A stretch of 64,000 nt of DNA, taken from NCBI GenBank assembly GCA_938041335.1, contig CALIAF010000016.1:22598-86597 (forward strand). Direction: 5' to 3'. Below are positions 19,399 to 28,353 of this stretch, piece after piece. The DNA is from an uncultured Ulvibacter sp. GTDB taxonomy: Bacteria; Bacteroidota; Bacteroidia; Flavobacteriales; Flavobacteriaceae. Position 1 is the first letter of the stretch. The number at the start of each line of letters is the position of its first letter. The translations under genes and the position numbers were made by a program. The notes beneath the pieces are model-generated. The model made no database searches and was not told the origin of the DNA. It saw nothing but the letters and a program-made list of their open reading frames with translations.

Positions 19399-20250
19399 AT
19401 GAATCAAAAAAAGAACTCTTTAATATATATAGCAGGATATGGGCGCAGTGGCTCAACATTACTATCAATGTTGTTAAATACAATACCAAACGTTTATAAC
19501 TTAGGCGAACTTGATAATCTATTTACTGTAGATGAAGCAACATTATCAGAATTTTGGAAACAGAAAAAAGAATTGGCATTAGCTGGTAATGGCTTGAAAG
19601 AGAATTCTAAAGTTCGATTTTCAGGGATTAGCTGGTTTTTCAAAAAACAAAAGGGTGGCAATCTTTTTAAAAAATATTGGTCACCTGTTATGGCGGGTAT
19701 TCATGAAGAGATTAACCCATTAGCGTTGATTGATGCATCAAAGACCACAAACGCTACCTTTATGAGGCCCTATTTCTACAACAGTATTGGTGATGGGGTA
19801 AAGGTGATACATTTGGTGCGTGATTTATCAGGAGTAGTTCAATCTTTCACAAAGGGGCAAAATTCTTCAAACTCTAAAGAGTTGAAAAAAGCTAAATTGG
19901 GAGGTGCATATAGAGCAATTTTTAACTGGACGGTAACTAATGTTTTAACTTCATTGTTCTACAAGCGTGTATTAGGAAAGAAAGATTATTACCTTTTATC
20001 GTACCACGATTTGATGAATGATTATGAGGGTGAAATGAATAAATTACTAAACTTTCTTGATTTAAAATCTAATAAAGAATTATTTCAGGATGACATTACT
20101 TTGCATAATGATATTAGTTTTTCTGGAAATAGAGTGCGATTAAATAAATCAGTAACCATAAAGCCTTACCCTAAAAGTAAAATCAATGGCTTTGTTGGAA
20201 TTTTGATATCTTTGGCCTCTGGGTTTACTAAGCTTTTTGTACGTCATTAA
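19399..20250 (+). CDS. Sulfotransferase (PAPS-dependent), second copy
   Basis: This 283-residue protein has the PAPS loop GRSGSTL near residues 15-21 and a 3'-phosphate site VIHLVRDLSGVVQSF near 135-150. The acceptor-binding middle region differs from that of the sulfotransferase at 17037, so the two probably sulfate different positions or sugars. No export signal is visible. It is coupled to the flippase gene by a one-base gap. The short C-terminal hydrophobic stretch (GFVGILISLASGFTKLF) might touch the membrane. Confidence 0.85.
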   Translation: MNQKKNSLIYIAGYGRSGSTLLSMLLNTIPNVYNLGELDNLFTVDEATLSEFWKQKKELALAGNGLKENSKVRFSGISWFFKKQKGGNLFKKYWSPVMAGIHEEINPLALIDASKTTNATFMRPYFYNSIGDGVKVIHLVRDLSGVVQSFTKGQNSSNSKELKKAKLGGAYRAIFNWTVTNVLTSLFYKRVLGKKDYYLLSYHDLMNDYEGEMNKLLNFLDLKSNKELFQDDITLHNDISFSGNRVRLNKSVTIKPYPKSKINGFVGILISLASGFTKLFVRH

Positions 20251-20354
20251 ACTAAATCATATCAATAATAATGGCACGGTTATTATACAATAATCTGCAA
20301 GAATATATGGATAGTTTTTTATTAAAGTATATCCTAAAATTAAATAATAAGTTT

Positions 20355-21236
20355 ATGTGGAGAATTTTGTTTTTGTTTTTTACAATAACACTAAGTGCTC
20401 AAAGTAGCACTAATACGTGTTTATTGTCAATTAAAGATTATGGTGCCAAATTAGATGGTACAACAGATGATAGTAAAGCGATAATGTCTTCCTTAGCAGA
20501 TTTAGGATATGCCTTTATCCCAAACGATAATGAAGGTGCGGTAATCAAAAAAACTATTATTTTAAGTAATGGTCAAAAAATATTTGGTTCGAGTAGAGCG
20601 AGTAAAATTATTAGTCGTGTTAATCCCGGTAATGCCGCAATTAAGATAAATGACATACCATTTTCTGGAGATGCACTCATTAATGATCTAACACTAGATA
20701 TTAAAACAAATTCCATTGGTATTCATATCGTTGAAAGTAGAAATGTTTTTGTCGAGAATATATTTATAAATGGAAATAATAAATGCACTCAAGGAGTTAT
20801 TATTGATGGTGGATTAGAGAAGGGAAGTGCCTGGAATCAAATGATAAAATATACGATTTTACGTTGTGATGTTGGTCTTGAAATTAGTTCTCGAACCAAA
20901 AGAAACTGGAGTAATCGTAACTATATAGGCTTTGGTATTATTCAATCTTGCAAAGTTGCAGTAAAATTAGATCGTGCAAATACGAATAAAATAGAGGCAA
21001 ATCCTCAAGGTAGTGGTGTAGCATTTCAATTGATAAATTCGCACCACAATAGATTTGAGTCTTTCACCGAAAATTCTAGTTCATTTGATATTGAGATAGA
21101 TAGCATATGTAGACAAAATACTTTTGTTGGAGAATTTTCGCCTTCAAAAATATCAGATAAAGGAAAGGATAACAATTTTTCTCTTTCTAAGAAAAGGACT
21201 AAAATGTACTATGATAGGGTAAACGATAATAAATAA
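20355..21236 (+). CDS. Secreted right-handed beta-helix (pectate-lyase-like) protein
   Basis: I start this gene at ATG 20355 because it begins a clear signal peptide (MWRILFLFFTITLSAQ). The frame is open upstream to ATG 20271, which would bury that signal 28 residues in. The 293-residue protein begins with DYGAKLDGTTDDSKAI, the hallmark of the pectate-lyase-3 beta-helix family, and continues with repeated short beta strands to the end. Polysaccharide operons often carry such a periplasmic lyase or hydrolase to trim or release polymer. Actual cleavage activity cannot be confirmed from the motifs. Confidence 0.78.
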   Translation: MWRILFLFFTITLSAQSSTNTCLLSIKDYGAKLDGTTDDSKAIMSSLADLGYAFIPNDNEGAVIKKTIILSNGQKIFGSSRASKIISRVNPGNAAIKINDIPFSGDALINDLTLDIKTNSIGIHIVESRNVFVENIFINGNNKCTQGVIIDGGLEKGSAWNQMIKYTILRCDVGLEISSRTKRNWSNRNYIGFGIIQSCKVAVKLDRANTNKIEANPQGSGVAFQLINSHHNRFESFTENSSSFDIEIDSICRQNTFVGEFSPSKISDKGKDNNFSLSKKRTKMYYDRVNDNK

Positions 21237-21247
21237 AAGTATTAAAC

Positions 21248-22369
21248 ATGAAAAAAACATTGCACGTTGCAAATGTTGCAGTAATGATTCACACTTTTAG
21301 GTTTCAATTATTGTTAGCATTACAAAGAAAAGGATATGAGATTCACATTGCTGGTGCTTCAACAAATCCAGATTTAATAGCAGACTTTGAGAAGGCAGGA
21401 TTTATTTTTCACGAGATACCTATAGAGAGAGGTCTTAACATTACTAACGCCATTAAGTGTACTCTAATGATGCGTAAGCTTATAAAAAAGCACAAGTTTG
21501 ATATTGTGCACACAAACACTCCTACAGGAGGTATGATAGGCCGAATGGGAGCCTATTTAGGTGGTCAAAAGAAAATATATCATACTACAGCGGGTTTCTA
21601 TTTTCACGAGAACATGAGTCCTAAGAAATATAAATTCTACAGTGGTATTGAAAAATATCTGGCAAAAAAGACACATATTTTATTTTCTCCTAATAAAGAA
21701 GATATTGCGACTTGTCACAAGCTCAATATCAAACCTAAAGACGAAATCGTGTATTGTGGTCCTTCTGGGGTTAAACTTGATAGATATAATATTTCAGAAA
21801 AAGAAAATAGTAGAACCCAGCTTTGTAAAGAATTAAAACTAACCGAAGATACATTTATCATAGGCTCAGTAGGTAGATTAGTCTGGGAAAAAGGTTTTAA
21901 AGAGTTTATTGATACGATGGCTCTTATTAATAAAACAAACAAGAAAACTGTGGCGGTATGTGTGGGACGAGGACCACAGGATCAAGAAATTCTTGATTAC
22001 GCTAAATTAAAGGAGGTAAGTAACATTATCTTTGTTGGATTTACTCGTGAAGTTCCTAGATACCTCTTAGGTTTTGATCTTTTCCTTTTCCCATCACATA
22101 GAGAGGGTTTTCCAATAGCAACATTAGAGGCTATGGCAGCAGAAACTCCAGTAGTAGCTTTTGATATTAGAGGATGCAGAGAATCAATAGTAGAAGGGGA
22201 GACAGGATATATTGTGCCTTTTAAGGATACAATGACGATGCACAAAAGGGTTGTAGAACTAATAGATGATTCAGACTTACTATTTAAAATGGGAATACAA
22301 GGTAGGCAAAGAGTTATTGATAACTTCACAAAAGTACATCACGTAGAAAAACAACTCCCTTATTATTAA
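21248..22369 (+). CDS. Glycosyltransferase family 4
   Basis: This 373-residue GT-B glycosyltransferase has an N-terminal acceptor domain (NVAVMIHTFRFQLLLALQ) and a C-terminal domain with VGRLVWEKGF and the nucleotide-sugar E-x7-E motif in SHREGFPIATLEAM. Its product would be one glycosidic bond of the repeat unit, made in the cytosol. It is the only classical sugar transferase I see in the block besides the two initiating enzymes. Donor and linkage cannot be inferred. Confidence 0.93.
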   Translation: MKKTLHVANVAVMIHTFRFQLLLALQRKGYEIHIAGASTNPDLIADFEKAGFIFHEIPIERGLNITNAIKCTLMMRKLIKKHKFDIVHTNTPTGGMIGRMGAYLGGQKKIYHTTAGFYFHENMSPKKYKFYSGIEKYLAKKTHILFSPNKEDIATCHKLNIKPKDEIVYCGPSGVKLDRYNISEKENSRTQLCKELKLTEDTFIIGSVGRLVWEKGFKEFIDTMALINKTNKKTVAVCVGRGPQDQEILDYAKLKEVSNIIFVGFTREVPRYLLGFDLFLFPSHREGFPIATLEAMAAETPVVAFDIRGCRESIVEGETGYIVPFKDTMTMHKRVVELIDDSDLLFKMGIQGRQRVIDNFTKVHHVEKQLPYY

Positions 22370-22418
22370 TTAAGGGATACCTAGTATATTTAATTATCTT
22401 AAATAAAAACAGTGTTCC

Positions 22419-23735
22419 ATGAGTGGATTTTTAACAAAACATAATATCGATTTACAGAGCACGACCTTGTTCTTGTTTTTCGTTTTTGTGCTGTTTATTA
22501 CTCCTAATATACCAATGCCTTCTGGTGCCTTAGGTCCTATTGGCCCCATAACTTATATCTTACTTACAGGAATGTTTTTTGTTTTTACAAAAAAGTACAA
22601 TCCTGAAATCACTAGAAGCAGATACTTTAGATATTACTTATTTCTATCTTTTATTATTATTTTATCGGATCTACTTAATTTGATGCTCTATAATTTTAGC
22701 ACCGAGATTAAATTTTTAATGATTCGGGTACTAAACTTTTTTATAGTTCTAGTCTTTGCACAGATGATGATTGTACAAAACATGAAATCAGGTTTGTATG
22801 AAATCCATCCCTTTTTGCTCAAGGTTTTTGTTTGGAGTATTTATTTTATTGCAATCATACTTTTTGGACAAGCTTTAGGTATTATCACTTTTGGAGAGGT
22901 TTATCCAGGTAGAACCTATTTTGGTTTACCACTTCCATTTAATAAGCCTGTAGGGCTTACAGAGCTTAGTGACGGGAAGCTAGGGATTATTATAGCGCCT
23001 ATTATTTTTCTGGCACTATTAGCAAAGAATAATAAAATAAGAATTATAAAGATGAAATGGCCATATTTTGTAACCGTGTTGTTTACACTTTTGCTATTTA
23101 TAATGCAATCAAGAAGTGCGTATGTTGGGCTATTTACAGGGTTAATTGCATTTGTGTTACTCTACCCATCAAAAAAGGTGCGATACTTTTTTGTAGGAGG
23201 TGGAATTGTATTTTTACTCTTCTTATGGATAACAGGTATTCTTTCTTTTATTATTGGAGGTCTTGTAGGAGAAGGGATTTATGCTACTAACGTCAACTCT
23301 AGAAATATTGTTTTGTTTCACGCAATTGATATGTTTAAAGAGTCGCCAGTATGGGGGGTGGGTCACGCAGCGCTTGTGCTGCAGAATAGAATATACGATG
23401 ACGTTTCTGGGTTAGGTTCGCATAATTTATTTGCAGATCAACTGGGAAGTGGGGGATTAATATCTTTCTTACCTTTTATGGCTATATTCTTTATGTTTTT
23501 TTATTATTCCCTAAAGCTTTACTTTATTGGTTTAAAACTAAATAAAATGAAACAAGTTGGTTTTGCAATTTGGTTAATAGCATCTATGATTTACATCATA
23601 ACAGAGTTGTTCTTTTATAGAGGGTTCTATAATGAATATGTATGCTTGTTCTTTACATTTGGGATAATAGCTTGCTTAAATTATACTATTTTGCGTAAGG
23701 AACTAGATGAATTTAATTTAAAAGCCAAGCATTAA
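22419..23735 (+). CDS. O-antigen ligase/polymerase family (Wzy-like) membrane protein
   Basis: This 438-residue protein has about 11-12 hydrophobic segments and one larger periplasmic loop near residues 285-345, containing VNSRNIVLFHAIDMFKESP and WGVGHAALVL. A conserved SR-x-motif region (MQSRSAYVGLFTG) comes before it. This pattern fits the Wzy polymerase/WaaL ligase superfamily. In a block with a flippase and a chain-length protein, polymerase is the likelier role, but ligase cannot be ruled out from sequence alone. Confidence 0.83.
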   Translation: MSGFLTKHNIDLQSTTLFLFFVFVLFITPNIPMPSGALGPIGPITYILLTGMFFVFTKKYNPEITRSRYFRYYLFLSFIIILSDLLNLMLYNFSTEIKFLMIRVLNFFIVLVFAQMMIVQNMKSGLYEIHPFLLKVFVWSIYFIAIILFGQALGIITFGEVYPGRTYFGLPLPFNKPVGLTELSDGKLGIIIAPIIFLALLAKNNKIRIIKMKWPYFVTVLFTLLLFIMQSRSAYVGLFTGLIAFVLLYPSKKVRYFFVGGGIVFLLFLWITGILSFIIGGLVGEGIYATNVNSRNIVLFHAIDMFKESPVWGVGHAALVLQNRIYDDVSGLGSHNLFADQLGSGGLISFLPFMAIFFMFFYYSLKLYFIGLKLNKMKQVGFAIWLIASMIYIITELFFYRGFYNEYVCLFFTFGIIACLNYTILRKELDEFNLKAKH

Positions 23736-23782
23736 TAACAGACTTATATACATAGAAGGATTAGTCTCTTAAAACATTATTT

Positions 23783-24601
23783 ATGAATCGTTATTTTTTT
23801 GTTCCAGGTAATAAAATTCACAAAATCCCGTCGTTATCAAAATTTAATATTGATACTATTATCATTGATTTAGAAGACGCGGTAAAATTTTCTGAACGAG
23901 CTGAAATTGTAGCACAGTTGATAGCGCAAAAGGAGGCACTTCAACAACATTTTATCAGGGTGCCACTTCACTCAAGCGATGATAAAATGGACCTGACTAT
24001 TTTAGAAAATCTTGTTCATGGTGGTTTTACTAATTTTGTTTTTCCGAAATTAGAAACAAAGAAAGATGTAACTATTTTGTTTGATACTTTTCCAGATGTA
24101 GCTTTTAAGGCTATACTGCTAGTAGAAACTCCTTCATTATTTTTTGATGCTAGAGAAGTATTGCTTACTTATAAAAAGTATTTTTGTGGTTTAGGTTTTG
24201 GTAGTCACGATATAATGACAGAGATTGGAGGGGCCCATACCTTGAAGAATTTAGAATACCCAAGAATGCAAATGCTATATTTAGCTAAAGCTTGTAAAGT
24301 TGAAGCTATAGATATAGCATCTATGGAACTTAAAAATGAATCCATTTTGCAAGAAGAAATTATTGATGGTTTCTCTAAGGGGTTTGATGCAAAACTCTTT
24401 ATTCACCCTTGGCAGCTAGAAGTAGCAGATAATGCTCCTTTATACACTGATAAAGACCAAGAATGGGCACAAAATGTTTTAGAAGCATTGAGTACTGTAG
24501 CAAATGATGGCGAATTTAATCCAAGAATTATTAATGGTCAAATAATAGAGCGGCCTCATTTAAATAAAGCAAAAAAAATAATAAAATATTTTAAGAAATG
24601 A
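23783..24601 (+). CDS. HpcH/HpaI aldolase / CitE-like lyase, first copy
   Basis: This 272-residue TIM-barrel protein of the CitE-like acyl-CoA lyase group has the usual residues in place: DLEDAV (29-34), Arg59, Lys89, Glu115 in LLVETP, Asp143 in GSHDIMTE, and HPWQ near the C-terminus. Such enzymes cleave or form 2- or 3-hydroxyacyl thioesters such as malyl-CoA or citramalyl-CoA, or hydrolyse them. It overlaps the MaoC gene by 4 bases. A related protein follows at 25059. This is an unusual cargo for a polysaccharide block and suggests a dedicated acyl substituent. Confidence 0.85.
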   Translation: MNRYFFVPGNKIHKIPSLSKFNIDTIIIDLEDAVKFSERAEIVAQLIAQKEALQQHFIRVPLHSSDDKMDLTILENLVHGGFTNFVFPKLETKKDVTILFDTFPDVAFKAILLVETPSLFFDAREVLLTYKKYFCGLGFGSHDIMTEIGGAHTLKNLEYPRMQMLYLAKACKVEAIDIASMELKNESILQEEIIDGFSKGFDAKLFIHPWQLEVADNAPLYTDKDQEWAQNVLEALSTVANDGEFNPRIINGQIIERPHLNKAKKIIKYFKK

Positions 24602-25056
24602 AACCAAGCAACTTAGGTAATTATTATGACGCGTTTGTAGTAGGAGAAACCGTTAAACACTCCTTGTCAAAAACAATATTTGAAAGTGACAACAACTTTT
24701 TTAGCTTACTTACTATGAATCATCATCCGGTTCATTTGAGTTTAGAACATGTTAAAGAGCATCAACACGGGCAAATTTTAGTAGTAGGAACACTAGTTTT
24801 TAGTATTGCCGTAGGTGTAACCGTTCCAGACATTAGTGGCAAAGCGATAGCAAATTTGGAGTATGAAAGTGTAAAGCATTTAGCTCCGGTTTTTATTAAT
24901 GATACCATAAGGTCAGAAACTCAAATATTAGATAAATGGCTAACTAAATCAAATCCTAACCGAGGAATAGTATATGTAGAGACCATTGCCTACAACCAGA
25001 ACGATATAGCGGTGTTATCGTTTAGAAGAAAAGTTTTAATTCCAAAAAATGCTTAA
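24598..25056 (+). CDS. MaoC-like hydratase/dehydratase
   Basis: This 152-residue hot-dog-fold protein has the catalytic-region phrase TMNHHPVHLS (about 39-48). It resembles the MaoC hydratase motif, but Asn stands where Asp is common. Family members add or remove water on enoyl-CoA type substrates. It sits between two CitE-like genes, overlaps the first by 4 bases and is 2 bases from the second, so the three products almost certainly act together. One possible scheme is hydration of a mesaconyl-type acyl-CoA plus carbon-carbon bond formation by the lyases, but that is inference. Confidence 0.85.
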   Translation: MKPSNLGNYYDAFVVGETVKHSLSKTIFESDNNFFSLLTMNHHPVHLSLEHVKEHQHGQILVVGTLVFSIAVGVTVPDISGKAIANLEYESVKHLAPVFINDTIRSETQILDKWLTKSNPNRGIVYVETIAYNQNDIAVLSFRRKVLIPKNA

Positions 25057-25058
25057 TT

Positions 25059-25946
25059 ATGAATGATTATTTATTTAGAAGCTTCTTATTTGTGCCAGCG
25101 CACATAGATAAATTATTAATAAGTGCAACAAAGGCGAAAGCAGATGCATTTCTATTTGATATAGAAGATTCTGTACAACCAGAGTATAATAAGCAAGTAG
25201 CTCGTGATAAACTGGTAGATTACATAAAAAGAGGGGATTTTGATAACGCTCCAGCCTTCGTAAGAGTTAATGATCGTGAAAGTGGTCATCTATTAAAAGA
25301 TCTTATGTCATTAACCATTGATGGTATTGAAGGGTTTATGTACCCAAAATCTAAAAGAGGCGAAGACATTTATTTCTTTGATAAATTGTTAGAGACTATA
25401 GAATATGAAAAAGGTATCGCTATCGGTACATTTAAAATAATACCTCTTATTGAGACCACATCTGCTGTTTTACATGTAGAAGAAATTTGCAGAGCTTCAC
25501 CTCGTGTGGTTGCTGTGGCTTATGGTTCAGAAGATTTTGTTTCAGATTTAGAAGGAATACACGATGAAGAACATCTTAGTCTTTTTATGCCTAGAGCTAA
25601 GATTGCTATGGCCGGTAGAGCAGTAGGTATTCCGCCTATAGACACCGTTCACGTTCGTGTAAAAGACCTTGAAGATCTTGAAGTAAACCTTAAACTTTCT
25701 AGAAAACTTGGCTTTGAAGGGATGATGGCGTTGCATCCTATGGAGTTACCTCTTATTCATCAATATTACAGTCCTTCAGATGAAGAAATAGCGCATTCAA
25801 AAGAGATTATTGAATCAGATATTAAAGCGCGAGAGAGTGGAGTAGGAGTTGCTATTATTAATGGGAAATTTATTGGTCCACCGTTCGTAGCAAAAGCAAA
25901 TAAAATTTTGAAAAAAGACAGGCTTATTAAAAACAGGCATAAATAG
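25059..25946 (+). CDS. HpcH/HpaI aldolase / CitE-like lyase, second copy
   Basis: This 295-residue CitE-like protein has FDIEDSV (33-39), Arg69, Lys97 in MYPKS, Glu132 in PLIETT, Asp159 in YGSEDF and ALHPME. The putative magnesium ligands Glu132 and Asp159 are intact. It is more like malyl-CoA or beta-methylmalyl-CoA lyases in length than the shorter first copy, but this is a judgement by eye. It closes the CitE-MaoC-CitE trio. A weak hairpin with a short T run follows at about 25949-25970. Confidence 0.86.
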   Translation: MNDYLFRSFLFVPAHIDKLLISATKAKADAFLFDIEDSVQPEYNKQVARDKLVDYIKRGDFDNAPAFVRVNDRESGHLLKDLMSLTIDGIEGFMYPKSKRGEDIYFFDKLLETIEYEKGIAIGTFKIIPLIETTSAVLHVEEICRASPRVVAVAYGSEDFVSDLEGIHDEEHLSLFMPRAKIAMAGRAVGIPPIDTVHVRVKDLEDLEVNLKLSRKLGFEGMMALHPMELPLIHQYYSPSDEEIAHSKEIIESDIKARESGVGVAIINGKFIGPPFVAKANKILKKDRLIKNRHK

Positions 25947-26004
25947 TAAAAACAGATTATTTACTGTTTTCTGAAATAGTATAAATTCAGCACATTTTAG
26001 TTAT

Positions 26005-26667
26005 ATGAAAAAGAAGGTTATTATGATTGGGGGCATAGGTACTGCGGTTAATATCGCGGAACAAATGCAAAATGCGATAGATCACTTTGGTTTAAAGGAC
26101 GAATTTTTAGGCTTTGCCTTTGATGATGAAAATTTTGGTGACGAGATAAATGGATTTCCTATTCTTAGTAAAACAAGAGAAGCATGGGATAAATATGGCA
26201 AGCATAACGATGTCTATTTTATGTATCAGTTATACCGCCCAGATAAAATTAAAGAACGTTCTGGATGGATACCCCAATTTAAGGTGCCTACAGAGCGATA
26301 CTATAATTTTATCCACCCAACTGCAGTAATATGTAGGAGTGCAAAAATGGGTTATGGGAATGCAATACAAGCAGGTACAGTCTTAGGCTCAAACGTGCAT
26401 ATGGGAAATCACAATACATTTAATTCTAATGTATTGTATGGTCACGATACAAAAATGGGTGATCACAATTTTTTTGCAGGCCATTCTCTAATTGGTAGTA
26501 ATATTAAAATGGGAAGTTTTGTGTTTCTAGGACTAAATGCAGCTTTAAACAATCAAATTACCGTAGGTGATAATGTTATGATTGGTATGGGATCTAACGT
26601 TATTAAGTCTTTAGAACCAAATCAATTAGTTATTGGTACACCTGCTAAATTTATTAAAGCCTTATAA
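26005..26667 (+). CDS. PglD/NeuD-like sugar O/N-acyltransferase
   Basis: This 220-residue protein has an N-terminal small Rossmann-like part (VIMIGGIGTAVNIAEQMQ) and a C-terminal left-handed beta helix from about residue 105, built of hexapeptide repeats (for example MGYGNAIQAGTVLGSNVHMG). The His in YGHDTKMGDHN is a likely catalytic base. PglD-type enzymes acetylate the 4-amino group of a UDP-sugar. With PglE-like (29980) and PglF-like (31131) proteins downstream it could complete UDP-N,N'-diacetylbacillosamine, although another acyl group is possible. Confidence 0.88.
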   Translation: MKKKVIMIGGIGTAVNIAEQMQNAIDHFGLKDEFLGFAFDDENFGDEINGFPILSKTREAWDKYGKHNDVYFMYQLYRPDKIKERSGWIPQFKVPTERYYNFIHPTAVICRSAKMGYGNAIQAGTVLGSNVHMGNHNTFNSNVLYGHDTKMGDHNFFAGHSLIGSNIKMGSFVFLGLNAALNNQITVGDNVMIGMGSNVIKSLEPNQLVIGTPAKFIKAL

Positions 26668-26669
26668 TC

Positions 26670-27320
26670 GTGTATAAACATTTTTTTAAGCGAGTTATAG
26701 ACATAGCAATTTCAATAACGGTCTTGTTGGTTTTTAGTCCAATACTACTAGTGGTGAGCATTGTGCTATATATTAGTAATGATGGTGCCATATTTTTCAC
26801 ACAAACCAGAGTGGGAAAAAATGATACGTTGTTCAAGCTTGTTAAGTTCAAGTCAATGAATGATAAGAAAGATGAAAATGGAGAACTTTTAAAAGATGTA
26901 GAAAGACTAACTAAGTTTGGATTATTTATTAGAAAAACATCCTTAGACGAGTTGCCCCAAGTCTTCAATATACTTAAGGGTCAAATGAGTGTAGTAGGCC
27001 CAAGGCCTTTATTAGTAGAATATCTGCCTTATTATAATGAACATCATAAGCGCAGACACGAGGTTAAGCCAGGAATAACAGGGCTTGCACAAGTTAATGG
27101 ACGTAATGGACTTACATTTGGTCAACGTTTTGATTATGATGTAGCCTACGTAGATAGCTTTAACTTTATAAAAGATGTGGTTATTTTATTCCAAACCTTT
27201 GCAAAGTTTTTTAAAAAGAGCGAAATTTCAATTGGTAGACCCATGTCAGAAGTTGATGATATTGGGATTACAAAGGGGCTAGCTTCTCATTATTTTAATA
27301 CAGAGAAAGATGAAGAATAA
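26670..27320 (+). CDS. Initiating phosphoglycosyl transferase (PglC-like), first copy
   Basis: This 216-residue monotopic sugar-phosphate transferase has a GTG start. One N-terminal hydrophobic re-entrant helix (DIAISITVLLVFSPILLVV) precedes the family motifs FKLVKFKSM, RKTSLDELPQ, GQMSVVGPRP, KPGITGLAQVNGRN and FDYDVAYVD. The short form without extra membrane helices is the PglC type. It moves the first sugar phosphate onto undecaprenyl phosphate. It follows the PglD-like gene by two bases and overlaps the next gene by 11. A second such enzyme lies at 29411. Confidence 0.93.
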   Translation: MYKHFFKRVIDIAISITVLLVFSPILLVVSIVLYISNDGAIFFTQTRVGKNDTLFKLVKFKSMNDKKDENGELLKDVERLTKFGLFIRKTSLDELPQVFNILKGQMSVVGPRPLLVEYLPYYNEHHKRRHEVKPGITGLAQVNGRNGLTFGQRFDYDVAYVDSFNFIKDVVILFQTFAKFFKKSEISIGRPMSEVDDIGITKGLASHYFNTEKDEE

Positions 27321-28353
27321 AGAGTTTGGATCTTATTTTTCACTAGAAACTAATCAAAATTGGTTTGTAGATAGTAAAAATGAGCAACCTCTTATTAATG
27401 ATGATATCGCCCTTTGCATCTCTGGGAGAACAGCCATATTTGGTATTCTTAAAATGGGAATTCTTAAAAATGGTTGGGAACGAGTGTATTTTCCACAGTA
27501 TTATTGTCATGAGGTAGTAGATTTTCTTCAAGATCTGCCCATAGAGATTTGCTATTATAGCTTTAATCCATTTATGGATAACGACATCGGGCATGCTTTT
27601 ATAGATGAGAAAACCAGTGTTATAGTTAACGTGGATTATTTTGGTATAACACATGTTCCTATTTCAAATATAAACAACGCCGTAATTATAGATGACATAA
27701 CTTACTCTATACTTTCTTTTACCTCTAGTACTGCGGCATATTGTTTTGCTTCATTACGAAAAGAGTTACCAGTACCAGCCGGTGGGTTTTGTTTTAGCCC
27801 AGCGGGACACGAATTACCTAGTTTTGTGCACAGTGCTCAAGCAGATTCGCTTATTGAAAATAGCTTAATAGCTATGACGATGAAAAAAACTTACCTTGAT
27901 GGGAACAAAGTGGATAAAGAAGAGTTTAGAAAACTATATGCTTTTTCTGAGGAGGGTTTTACAAATACAATGCTAGAGGATGGTGCCTTGCCTATAAAAG
28001 CCTTGCAAGTTCTTAAAAAACTTAATGTTTCAGAAATCATAAAACAGAAACACATAAATATCACACAAATATTAAATACGCTTTCTGATAACTTGACCCC
28101 TTTCTGTTTTAACAAAACATCTTCTGGCTTTGGCTTAGTCTTATATTTTGATGACAAAACTTTACGCGATAGTTTTAGACAAGCGTTGGTGCAAGCTAAA
28201 ATTTACCCTGCCATATTATGGCCAGAACAGCGGCATAAAGAAAGTATAAAAAATGCAGATCAAATGCTTTTTGTGCACGTAGATTATCGCTACAATACAG
28301 ATGATATTGATTACATTTGCACCACGCTAGAAACAATAGATTATGAAATTTGA
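27310..28353 (+). CDS. Divergent DegT/DnrJ-like PLP-dependent protein
   Basis: This 347-residue protein resembles DegT-family sugar aminotransferases only in outline. SGRTAI (38-43) matches the cofactor-phosphate loop, DYFG and VIIDD (Asp129) follow in order, and Lys151 in SLRKELPVPAGG takes the place of the Schiff-base lysine. The rest is divergent and shorter than the 382-residue copy at 29980. It could be an aminotransferase for an unusual substrate. It overlaps both neighbours by 11 bases (phosphoglycosyl transferase and FemAB-like), which ties its function to them. Confidence 0.7.
   Translation: MKNKEFGSYFSLETNQNWFVDSKNEQPLINDDIALCISGRTAIFGILKMGILKNGWERVYFPQYYCHEVVDFLQDLPIEICYYSFNPFMDNDIGHAFIDEKTSVIVNVDYFGITHVPISNINNAVIIDDITYSILSFTSSTAAYCFASLRKELPVPAGGFCFSPAGHELPSFVHSAQADSLIENSLIAMTMKKTYLDGNKVDKEEFRKLYAFSEEGFTNTMLEDGALPIKALQVLKKLNVSEIIKQKHINITQILNTLSDNLTPFCFNKTSSGFGLVLYFDDKTLRDSFRQALVQAKIYPAILWPEQRHKESIKNADQMLFVHVDYRYNTDDIDYICTTLETIDYEI

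Noticed and set aside
25949..25970. Possible terminator after the CitE-MaoC-CitE trio
   Set aside because: The AAAACAG/CTGTTTT stem has only 7 weak pairs and a short T run. The next genes continue on the same strand, so I do not call it a terminator.
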